64,000 bases of DNA from Oleiagrimonas sp963821885 (GTDB lineage: Bacteria > Pseudomonadota > Gammaproteobacteria > Xanthomonadales > Rhodanobacteraceae): positions 62,001 through 126,000 of the forward strand of contig CAWGFN010000002.1 in NCBI GenBank assembly GCA_963821885.1, given 5' to 3'. The notes below the pieces were generated by a model. It did not search any database. It had not been told where the DNA came from and saw nothing but the letters and a program-made list of their open reading frames with translations. Shown here piece after piece: positions 25,951-32,991 of the stretch. The translations under genes were made by a program, and so were the position numbers. The number at the start of each line of letters is the position of its first letter. Position 1 is the stretch's first letter.

Positions 25951-25973
25951 TTATATTAAAAGTAAATATTAAT
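25951..25973. promoter_or_regulatory. AT-rich palindrome, candidate LysR operator/promoter
   Basis: TTATATTAAAAGTAAATATTAA is an imperfect inverted repeat with an ATT-N7-AAT core, lying between the divergent LysR and YeiH-type genes. It is strikingly AT-rich in a very GC-rich chromosome. LysR proteins usually bind T-N11-A palindromes in such positions. Confidence 0.5.
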
Positions 25974-26033
25974 CAATTTATCTTTTCATGCGCCATCGCC
26001 AGAATCGACGCAACTTCCCCACGGGCAATCCCC

Positions 26034-27077
26034 ATGTCCAGCGTCGACGTCACCCTCCCCCTCGCCACCGGCACGACGACCGCGAGCCGCCGCGCCCCGA
26101 TCTGGCCGGGCCTGGCCCTGACCGCGCTGATCGGCGCCGTGGCCTGGTCCCTCGGGCACCTGTGGCCGCTGGTCGGCGGACCGGTCTTCGGCATCGTGCT
26201 GGGCATCGCGGTGCGCAACCTGCGCGCGCCGGGACCGCTGTTCGCGCCCGGCATCCGCATCGCCGGCAAGCAGGTCCTGCAGTGGTCGATCATCGCCCTG
26301 GGCTTCAACCTCAGCCTGGCCCAGGTGCTGCACACCGGCGCCGACTCGCTGGGCGTGACCGCGGTGACCATCACCGCGGCCTTCGTCTCCGCCGCGCTGC
26401 TGGGGCGCGCGCTGGGCATCGCGCCGCGCCTGAAGCTGCTGATCGGCATCGGCACGGCGATCTGCGGCGGCTCGGCCATCGCCGCGGCCACGCCGATCGT
26501 GCGTCCGGACGAGCACGAGACCGCGTTCGCCATCTCGACCATCTTCCTGTTCAACCTGGTCGCGGTACTGACCTTCCCCGCGCTGGGCCACCTGATGGGA
26601 CTGAGCGCCCACGGTTTCGGCCTGTGGGCGGGCACGGCGATCAACGACACCTCGTCGGTGGTCGCGGCGGGCTACACCTACGGCAAGGCCGCCGGTGATT
26701 TCGCCACCATCGTCAAGCTCACCCGCGCCACCCTGATCGTGCCGGTATGCCTGGTGCTGGCCTTCCTGGAAATGCGTCGTCACCGCAAACACGCGCGCGG
26801 CGACTTCAGCCTGCGCCGCATCTTCCCGTGGTTCATCCTGTGGTTCGTGGCCGCCTCGGCACTGCGCAGCGCGGGCCTGGTTCCCGACGCCTGGACGCCG
26901 GCCATCCACGCGCTCGCCGAAGGCATGATCATCATGGCGCTGACCGCCATCGGCCTGTCCTCGGACCTCCGGCGCATGGCCTCGACCGGCGTGCGTCCGA
27001 TCCTGCTGGGCCTGGGCGTGTGGGCCGCGGTGGCCTTCAGCAGCCTCGGCATGCAGCTGCTGATGGGGCAGTTCTAG
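26034..27077 (+). CDS. YeiH/UPF0324 family putative membrane exporter
   Basis: A 347-residue protein with about ten hydrophobic helices (for example GLALTALIGAVAWSLGHLWP and QVLQWSIIALGFNLSLAQVL). The conserved GIGTAICGGSAIAA and GTAINDTSSVVAAGY motifs define the YeiH/UPF0324 family. Members are often called putative sulfate exporters, but transport has not been proven for most. The start at 26034 follows the AT-rich LysR/promoter region; the longer open frame begins inside ptsI and is a shadow. Probably regulated by the neighbouring LysR protein, which appears broken here. Confidence 0.9.
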   Translation: MSSVDVTLPLATGTTTASRRAPIWPGLALTALIGAVAWSLGHLWPLVGGPVFGIVLGIAVRNLRAPGPLFAPGIRIAGKQVLQWSIIALGFNLSLAQVLHTGADSLGVTAVTITAAFVSAALLGRALGIAPRLKLLIGIGTAICGGSAIAAATPIVRPDEHETAFAISTIFLFNLVAVLTFPALGHLMGLSAHGFGLWAGTAINDTSSVVAAGYTYGKAAGDFATIVKLTRATLIVPVCLVLAFLEMRRHRKHARGDFSLRRIFPWFILWFVAASALRSAGLVPDAWTPAIHALAEGMIIMALTAIGLSSDLRRMASTGVRPILLGLGVWAAVAFSSLGMQLLMGQF

Positions 27078-27084
27078 AAACGCG

Positions 27085-27112
27085 AACGCCCGACTCCTGG
27101 GAGCCGGGCGTT
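27085..27112. terminator. Hairpin between convergent YeiH-type and S9 peptidase genes
   Basis: AACGCCCG and CGGGCGTT pair around a loop in which CTC/GAG can extend the stem. It is in the 52-base gap between convergent genes. There is no T-run on the + strand, so strength is uncertain. Confidence 0.5.
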
Positions 27113-27129
27113 GCGTGATGCGGAAAGCC

Positions 27130-29244
27130 TCAGCGGAAGCGCGAGAGGAAACCCTTCTTCTTCTCGGGCTTGTGGGTCTGTGGCGTCCAGCGCTTGAGCC
27201 AGGCATTGACGGTGTCATGCCACAGCACGCTGTTGTGCGGCTTGAGGATCCAGTGGTTCTCGTCCGGGAAGGTCAGGAACTCGCTGGGAATGCCGCGCCG
27301 CTGCAACGCGGTGAAGGCGCCCAGGCCCTGCGACAGAGGAATGCGGTAGTCGTGGTCCGAATGGATCACCAGCATCGGCACGCGCCAGTCCCTGACGTGG
27401 TCGAGCGGGTTGAATTTCTCGTAGCCGGCCGGGTTCATGTACTGCGGGCCGCCGTTCTCGTGTTCCTCGAACCACAGCTCGTCGGTGGCGTAGTACATCA
27501 TCCGCGAATCGAACACGCCGTCATGGTCGACGAAGCACTTGAACGGCTTGTTCCAGACGCCCGCCATCCAGTAGACCATGTAGCCGCCGTAGCTGGCGCC
27601 CAGCGCGCAGGCGCGATCGCCGTCGAGGAAGTCGTACTTGTCCAGCGCGTACTTCCAGCCGGCCTTGAGGTCATCCAGTGGCTTGCCACCCCAGTCCTCG
27701 GAGATCGAATCGGTGAAGTCCTGGCCGTAGCCGGTCGAGCCATGGAAGTTGATGGTGACCACCGCGAAGCCGGCGCCCGCGTAGGTCTGTGGATTCCAGC
27801 GATAGCTCCAGCTGTTGGTCATGGCGCCCTGCGGCCCGCCATGGATGATGAAGGCGACCGGGTAGGTCTTGTCCTTGTCGAAATCGGCCGGCGTGACCAC
27901 GTAGCCCTGCACGCGCTCGTCGTTGTAGCCCTTGAAGGTGAACCAGCGCGGCTCGCCCATGCTGACCTTGGCCAGGGCCGCCTGGTTGACGTGGGTGACC
28001 TGGGTCAGGTCGTCGCCATTGGTGCGCGCGATGTAGATGTCGCCCGGCTGGGTCAGGCTGCTGCGCACCAGCACGATGCGGTCGATGCCCAACGCGCGCT
28101 CGTAGCCCGACACGCTGCCGTCGCCGACCAGAGTGTCCACGCCGCCGTCCTCGGCATCGATGGCGAACAGCGGATGCTGGCCCTCGTCATCGGCCGTCGC
28201 ATACAGCGTCTTGCCGTCGCTGGAGATGGACAGGCTGCCCGGCGAACGGTCCCATTTCTTGTCGAGTTCCTTGGTCACGCCCGTCGCCAGGTCCATCTTC
28301 ATGATCGCGAAGCGGTCGGACTCGGCGCCCGGCACGGTCTGCGCCAGGTAGTAGAGCGACTTGCCGTCCGGCGAGGGCACCGGCCAGGCATCCCAGGCCT
28401 TGTTCGCCGCGGTCAGGTTGCGCGGCGCGGCCGAGCCGTTCACCGGCACGCTGTAGATGTCGAAGTTGGTCGACCACGGCTCGCTGGTGCCGGCGATGCG
28501 CACGTCGAAGTACAGCTTCTGGCCGTGCGGCGAGAAGCTGTACTCGCCGTCATCGCCGAACGGCTTGGACGGAATGTCGCCGTCGATGCCGCGGCTCATC
28601 AGCAGCGGCGCGCCGCTGGCGCTGCCGTCCGGCGCCAGGCGCGTGATGAACAGCTGCGAGCGTCGGCCGTCGGACCATGTATCCCAATGGCGCACGAAAA
28701 GCTTGCTGTACAACGTGCCGGTGGACTTGTCGGCGGCGCGCTGGTCCAGCCGCGAGCGGGTGCAGGCCAGCGTGGCGCAATCGGTGAACACGTCCATGGT
28801 CAGCGCCATGTGCATGCCATCCGGCGACAGCTTGAAGGTGCCCACGTCCAGCGGCAACCGCGTCACCTGCACCGGCGTGCCGCCACGCGAGGACACGCGC
28901 CACACCTGGCTGCTGCCCGAGCGCGCCGACAGGAAATAGATCTGGCTCCCATCGCGCGACCAGCGCGGACTGTAGGCCTTGTCGACCAGTTGCACCGGCT
29001 TGGCGCCGGCGCGGTCCAGGTTCAGCACCTCGATCGCGGTGATGCCCTTGTTGGCCGCGTAGTCGGTGCGGCGCAGGGTGAAGGCCACGGTGCGCCCGTC
29101 CGGCGACAGATGCGGATCGCCGACCCGCTGCAGCATCACCAGGTCATGGACGTCGAATGGATGCTTGCCGTTGCCGCTGTCGGCGGCGCTGGCCTGCACG
29201 CCGATCAGCAACAGCGACAAGGCAAGGAGTGCTTGCTTGATCAT
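27130..29244 (-). CDS. S9 family prolyl oligopeptidase (acylaminoacyl/dipeptidyl peptidase-like), secreted
   Basis: A 704-residue serine peptidase. A signal peptide (MIKQALLALSLLLIGVQASA) is followed by a beta-propeller with repeated SPDG segments, then the alpha/beta-hydrolase domain. The catalytic triad is Ser551 (GASYGGYM), Asp630 (HSDHDYRIP) and His664 (DENHW). It likely removes dipeptides or blocked residues from peptides in the periplasm. The start at 29244 is set by the signal peptide; a GTG at 29424 would add 60 unrelated residues. A second S9 peptidase of the same type lies at 55001-57007. Confidence 0.9.
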   Translation of the reverse strand: MIKQALLALSLLLIGVQASAADSGNGKHPFDVHDLVMLQRVGDPHLSPDGRTVAFTLRRTDYAANKGITAIEVLNLDRAGAKPVQLVDKAYSPRWSRDGSQIYFLSARSGSSQVWRVSSRGGTPVQVTRLPLDVGTFKLSPDGMHMALTMDVFTDCATLACTRSRLDQRAADKSTGTLYSKLFVRHWDTWSDGRRSQLFITRLAPDGSASGAPLLMSRGIDGDIPSKPFGDDGEYSFSPHGQKLYFDVRIAGTSEPWSTNFDIYSVPVNGSAAPRNLTAANKAWDAWPVPSPDGKSLYYLAQTVPGAESDRFAIMKMDLATGVTKELDKKWDRSPGSLSISSDGKTLYATADDEGQHPLFAIDAEDGGVDTLVGDGSVSGYERALGIDRIVLVRSSLTQPGDIYIARTNGDDLTQVTHVNQAALAKVSMGEPRWFTFKGYNDERVQGYVVTPADFDKDKTYPVAFIIHGGPQGAMTNSWSYRWNPQTYAGAGFAVVTINFHGSTGYGQDFTDSISEDWGGKPLDDLKAGWKYALDKYDFLDGDRACALGASYGGYMVYWMAGVWNKPFKCFVDHDGVFDSRMMYYATDELWFEEHENGGPQYMNPAGYEKFNPLDHVRDWRVPMLVIHSDHDYRIPLSQGLGAFTALQRRGIPSEFLTFPDENHWILKPHNSVLWHDTVNAWLKRWTPQTHKPEKKKGFLSRFR

Positions 29245-29556
29245 GATGGAAGTCTTCCCCGGAAGAAAAAATGGTGAACTCGGAACAGTTGGCCGTCCCG
29301 TGGGTGGCCCGGGCCACCATGGGCGCGCGCCGGCTTGCGGTCCCTGCACCTTCGCCGCAGATTCCGCCCCTCGGCGCCCAAGGTACGCAAAAGTGACGTA
29401 ATTTGTCATTCCCTGCCGCCTCACGTCATCACGACGGGCGTATTTTCATCATGTCGCCGTCGATTTGACCGGCCTCACGGCAAGGGTTGTGGCATTTCGT
29501 GACCGCGGGCACAATCGATGCACCCTTGGACATGAGCCAATAGGGACTGGGGGACA

Positions 29557-29572
29557 TGGCACGGTTCGTGCT
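29557..29572 (+). promoter_or_regulatory. Sigma-54 (-24/-12) promoter of first pilin gene
   Basis: TGGCAC at 29557-29562 and GTGCT at 29568-29572 give the GG-N10-GC spacing of sigma-54 promoters; only the first T of the -12 TTGC is changed to G. It lies 126 bases before the pilin start, inside the 453-base gap 29245-29697 that holds no gene. Pilin genes in gammaproteobacteria are classically sigma-54 and PilR dependent; pilS/pilR are not in this window. Confidence 0.75.
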
Positions 29573-29697
29573 GTATCTTCCACGAGCATCCTGGTCATTC
29601 CTGGCATTGGTGCGGGCCGATCCCGCCTAGGGGGATTCGGGACCGGAGCTCAGGGGCAACACCAGATTCACTAGCTAGCTAAACCAGAGGATTCACC

Positions 29698-30153
29698 ATG
29701 AAGACGCAAAAGGGCTTTACCCTCATCGAGCTGATGATCGTGGTCGCGATCATCGCCATCCTGGCGGCCATCGCCATTCCGCAGTACCAGGATTACATCA
29801 CCAAGTCGCAGTTCTCCGAGTCGCAGACCATCGCCGACGGCATGAAGACCCCGATCGTGGAGTACTTCAACCAGACCGGCACCTGCCCGGGCAACGGCAC
29901 CGGCGGCATCGTGTCGGCCACCAGCTACACCGGCAAGTACGTCGCTTCGGCCACCACCAACAACGCCACCGGTGGTCCGTGCACCATCACCGTGACGTTC
30001 AAGGCGGCCGGCTCCGTGTCGACCCCGCTGGGCGCCAAGTCGATCATCTTCACCGGTAACGACAACGGCGGCACGTTCTCCTGGATCTGCGACAAGGGCA
30101 GCGCCAGCGGCATCGCCGACAAGTACAAGCCGCAGGTCTGCAACGGCAACTGA
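29698..30153 (+). CDS. Type IV major pilin, PilA-type (copy 1)
   Basis: A 151-residue type IVa prepilin. The short leader MKTQKG is cleaved by PilD before Phe, giving mature FTLIELMIVVAIIAILA with the conserved Glu5. The globular part has four cysteines, including the pair in WICDKG and PQVC near the C-terminus that may form the D-loop disulfide. The N-terminal 50 residues are almost identical to the next pilin gene, while the globular domains differ. It has an AGAGG ribosome site and its own sigma-54-type promoter and terminator, so it is a single-gene unit. Confidence 0.95.
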   Translation: MKTQKGFTLIELMIVVAIIAILAAIAIPQYQDYITKSQFSESQTIADGMKTPIVEYFNQTGTCPGNGTGGIVSATSYTGKYVASATTNNATGGPCTITVTFKAAGSVSTPLGAKSIIFTGNDNGGTFSWICDKGSASGIADKYKPQVCNGN

Positions 30154-30205
30154 TCGGCACCCAGGCAAACCGGAACGCGCTTGCGCGACCCGGCAAACCG
30201 AATGG

Positions 30206-30238
30206 AAAGCCCCTCACTCGAGGGGCTTTCTTTTTTTT
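30206..30238 (+). terminator. Rho-independent terminator after first pilin
   Basis: AAAGCCCCTC (30206-30215) pairs perfectly with GAGGGGCTTT (30220-30229) around a four-base loop and is followed by a run of T to 30238. It separates the two pilin genes into distinct transcription units. Confidence 0.92.
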
Positions 30239-30258
30239 GCCAACTGGATCGATCCGAC

Positions 30259-30274
30259 TGGCACGCGATGTGCA
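30259..30274 (+). promoter_or_regulatory. Sigma-54 (-24/-12) promoter of second pilin gene
   Basis: TGGCAC at 30259-30264 and GTGCA at 30270-30274 with GG-N10-GC spacing, the same pattern and same -12 deviation as before the first pilin. It follows the first pilin terminator by about 20 bases and lies 112 bases before the second pilin start. Confidence 0.75.
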
Positions 30275-30385
30275 GGGTATGCGCTGGGGAATAAGGATGA
30301 CGAGTGGACTCGCCCGGCGAGCATGCCGAATTGGGAACCACAGCGACCACGACACCCGCCAGCGCTTGTCCAGAGGAAATCAACC

Positions 30386-30838
30386 GTGAACAACCAAAAG
30401 GGTTTCACCCTGATCGAACTGATGATCGTGGTCGCCATCATCGCCATCCTGGCGGCCATCGCCATTCCGCAGTACCAGGACTACATCACCAAGTCCGAAT
30501 TCGCCGAGTCGCAGAGCATCGCCGACGGCCTGAAGACGCCGGTGGTCGACTTCTACAACCAGAACGGCGTCTGCCCGAACAACGGCGACGGCGGCGTGGT
30601 CACCGCCACCAGCTACTTCGGCAAGTACGTCGCTTCGGCCAACACCGGGGGCGGCAGCGGCCCCTGCACCATCAGCATCCATTTCAAGCCGGTCGGCTCG
30701 GTGGCTGTCGCGCTGGGCGGCAAGACCGTGATCTTCACCGGCAACGACATGGGCGGCACGTTCTCGTGGATCTGCGACAAGAACGGCGCCAGCGGCATCC
30801 CCATCAAGTTCAAGCCGCAGGTCTGCGACGGCAAGTGA
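30386..30838 (+). CDS. Type IV major pilin, PilA-type (copy 2)
   Basis: A 150-residue type IVa prepilin starting at a GTG with AGAGGAAA upstream. The leader is MNNQKG and the mature N-terminus FTLIELMIVVAIIAILA. Cysteines correspond in position to those of copy 1 (CPNNG, GPCTIS, WICDK, PQVC). The C-terminal D region (GNDMGGTFSWICDKNGASG) is close to copy 1, while the middle differs by many substitutions, so the pair is an older duplication under selection rather than a recent one. No clear terminator follows, so read-through into the downstream GT-C gene is possible. Confidence 0.95.
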   Translation: MNNQKGFTLIELMIVVAIIAILAAIAIPQYQDYITKSEFAESQSIADGLKTPVVDFYNQNGVCPNNGDGGVVTATSYFGKYVASANTGGGSGPCTISIHFKPVGSVAVALGGKTVIFTGNDMGGTFSWICDKNGASGIPIKFKPQVCDGK

Positions 30839-30956
30839 CGATCCGATCCATCCCGCGCGCGCCCCGGGCACGCGCGGCGCTTCGCGGCAGGCGCATGCCC
30901 GCCGCGAATTTCGTGCATAGTGCGGGCTGGATCCACTCGCACCCCATGTCCCGCTG

Positions 30957-32936
30957 ATGACATACCGCATCCCGGCATTGCTGGCCGTTCTTCTGGTGAC
31001 CGTCGGCCTGTACCTGATGCCGACACTGCACGGCCCGTTCCTGTTCGACGACATCCCCAACCTCGCGGCGCTGTCGAACGTGACCCACCTCGACAGCTGG
31101 CGCGACCTGGGCATCTATCTCTCGCAGGCGCGCGGCTTCCCGGGACGTCCGCTGGCCATGCTCAGCTTCCTGCTGCAGAAATCGGCCTGGCCGGACCATC
31201 CCTTCCCGTTCCATGTGGTCAACCTGGGCATCCACCTGCTGTGCGGCGTGCTGGTCTACCTGCTGGTGCTGCGCGTGGCGCGCGCCTGGCTCAAGCGTGA
31301 AGACGCACGCGACCCGCAGATCTGGGTGCCGGCCACGCTGGCGGCGGCGATCTGGCTGATCAACCCCATCCAGCTCTCCGGCGTGGTGCTGGTGGTGCAG
31401 CGCATGACGCTGCTGATGGCGCTGTTCGTGCTGCTGGGCCTGCTGGCCTACCTGCGCGGCCTGCTCGGCGAAGGCGATGCCCCGCGGCGACGCGGCGCCT
31501 GGATGTTCCTGGGCCTGGGCGTATGCATGGGCCTGGCCTTCCTGAGCAAGGAAAACGGCATCCTGCTGCCGCTGTACGCGCTGGTGCTCGATGCCACCGT
31601 ATTGCGCGAACAGGCGCGCCGCCTGACCGGCGGGCTGCGCTGGTGGCGACGCGCGCTGATCTGGCCGGTGGTCGCGTTCGTCGCCGGCTACCTGCTGTGG
31701 TCGGCCTGGACACTGTGGAACGTGCACAGCATCCGCGCCTTCACCGACAGCCAGCGCCTGCTGACCGAGCCGCGCGTGCTGCTGGACTACCTGGGCAAGA
31801 TCTTCCTGCCGCGCTTCGGCGTCTACGGCCTCTACCACGATGGCTATGCCGCCTCGCGCGGCCTGCTCACACCATGGACCACCCTGCCCGCCCTGGTCAT
31901 CGTGCTGGGACTGGTGGCCACCGCACTGGTGCAGCGCCGTCGCTGGCCGCTGTTCGCGCTGGCCGTGCTCTGGTATTTCGGCGGACAACTCCTGGAAAGC
32001 ACGAGCGTGCTGCTGGAGCTGTACTTCGAGCACCGCAACTACACGCCGCTGATCGGCATCGTGCTGGCCCTGGCCCTGGCCCTGATGCGCATGGCCCCGG
32101 ACGCGCGTCGGCAGCTGGCCCTGGCGGTGGTCGCGCTGTGGTTGGTCGCCAGCGGCTACACCACATGGCTCAGCGCAAGCGTGTACACCTCCGAGGACCG
32201 CCTGGCCCTGGTCTGGGCCAATGCGCAACCGGCATCGATCCGCGCGCAGAGCTACCTTGCCGATCGCCTGCTCAAGCACGGCCAGACGCAGAAGGCACTC
32301 GAGGTCATCGACACCATCGCCGAACGCGACCCACACGATTCCATGCTGGCCGAGAACCGCGTCTACCTGAAGTGCATGATGGGGACCCTGACCGCGACCG
32401 ACGTCAGCCGACTCGACGCCATCCTGCGCACGGCGCCCTTCGACCGTGGCGGTTTCGACAACATGGAAACCCTGCGCCAGCTGGCCTTCGGCGGCACCTG
32501 CCCGGCACTCGACCCGGCCACCTGGCTGCACCTGACCGACACCCTGCTGGCCAACCCCGCGTACGGGCACAACGGCATCGCGGCCGGATTCCTGCATTAC
32601 CAGCGCCACTTCTGGGCCGTGAGCAAGGGCAACCTGGGCATGGCCATCCACGAACTGGACGAGACCTACCGCTTCGACCCCGATGCCGACATCCCACGCA
32701 TGAAGGCCCGCTATCTGGTCAGTGCCGGACTCTACGACCAGGCCATCGCCGCGCTGCGCGACACCGACTACCGCCGCCTGCCGCTGCTGCGCCGCCTGCT
32801 GGTGGACGATCGCGCCATCAATGCCCAGGACATCCAACGCATCCGGGCGACGCAGGCCGGACATGCAGGCCATGCCGCGCCGACCGCATCGCCAGCCAGG
32901 TCGGGCAGCGCGAACGCCCAACCCGCGCAACCGTGA
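30957..32936 (+). CDS. TMTC-like GT-C fold membrane protein with C-terminal TPR region (copy 1)
   Basis: A 659-residue protein. About ten to eleven membrane helices occupy residues 1-~410. The first periplasmic loop has the acidic motif LFDD (Asp31-Asp32) and then GRPLAMLSF, as in GT-C glycosyltransferases related to TMTC O-mannosyltransferases. EHRNY is at 358-362. The last ~230 residues are soluble and helical, with TPR-like spacing. GT-C enzymes use lipid-linked sugars on the outer face of the membrane. Its place right after two pilin genes suggests pilin modification, as for TfpW of Pseudomonas, but this is inference. A paralogue follows immediately. Confidence 0.7.
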   Translation: MTYRIPALLAVLLVTVGLYLMPTLHGPFLFDDIPNLAALSNVTHLDSWRDLGIYLSQARGFPGRPLAMLSFLLQKSAWPDHPFPFHVVNLGIHLLCGVLVYLLVLRVARAWLKREDARDPQIWVPATLAAAIWLINPIQLSGVVLVVQRMTLLMALFVLLGLLAYLRGLLGEGDAPRRRGAWMFLGLGVCMGLAFLSKENGILLPLYALVLDATVLREQARRLTGGLRWWRRALIWPVVAFVAGYLLWSAWTLWNVHSIRAFTDSQRLLTEPRVLLDYLGKIFLPRFGVYGLYHDGYAASRGLLTPWTTLPALVIVLGLVATALVQRRRWPLFALAVLWYFGGQLLESTSVLLELYFEHRNYTPLIGIVLALALALMRMAPDARRQLALAVVALWLVASGYTTWLSASVYTSEDRLALVWANAQPASIRAQSYLADRLLKHGQTQKALEVIDTIAERDPHDSMLAENRVYLKCMMGTLTATDVSRLDAILRTAPFDRGGFDNMETLRQLAFGGTCPALDPATWLHLTDTLLANPAYGHNGIAAGFLHYQRHFWAVSKGNLGMAIHELDETYRFDPDADIPRMKARYLVSAGLYDQAIAALRDTDYRRLPLLRRLLVDDRAINAQDIQRIRATQAGHAGHAAPTASPARSGSANAQPAQP

Positions 32937-32991
32937 TGTGGCCGCGAGCCACGTCTTGCGCCCTCCGGGGAGGCAACATAGGCTGCGCCGG

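Noticed and set aside
24987..27077. N-terminally extended version of the YeiH-type protein
   Set aside because: The extension lies within ptsI and the LysR gene in other frames; the family start is at 26034.
27115..29277. A 720-residue plus-strand frame opposite the S9 peptidase
   Set aside because: Complementary to a gene with signal peptide and full catalytic triad; composition is the Arg/His/Gly/Val-rich pattern of GC-rich antisense frames.
29245..29424. 60-residue N-terminal extension of the first S9 peptidase
   Set aside because: It would bury the signal peptide; the extra residues are low-complexity and overlap the promoter region.
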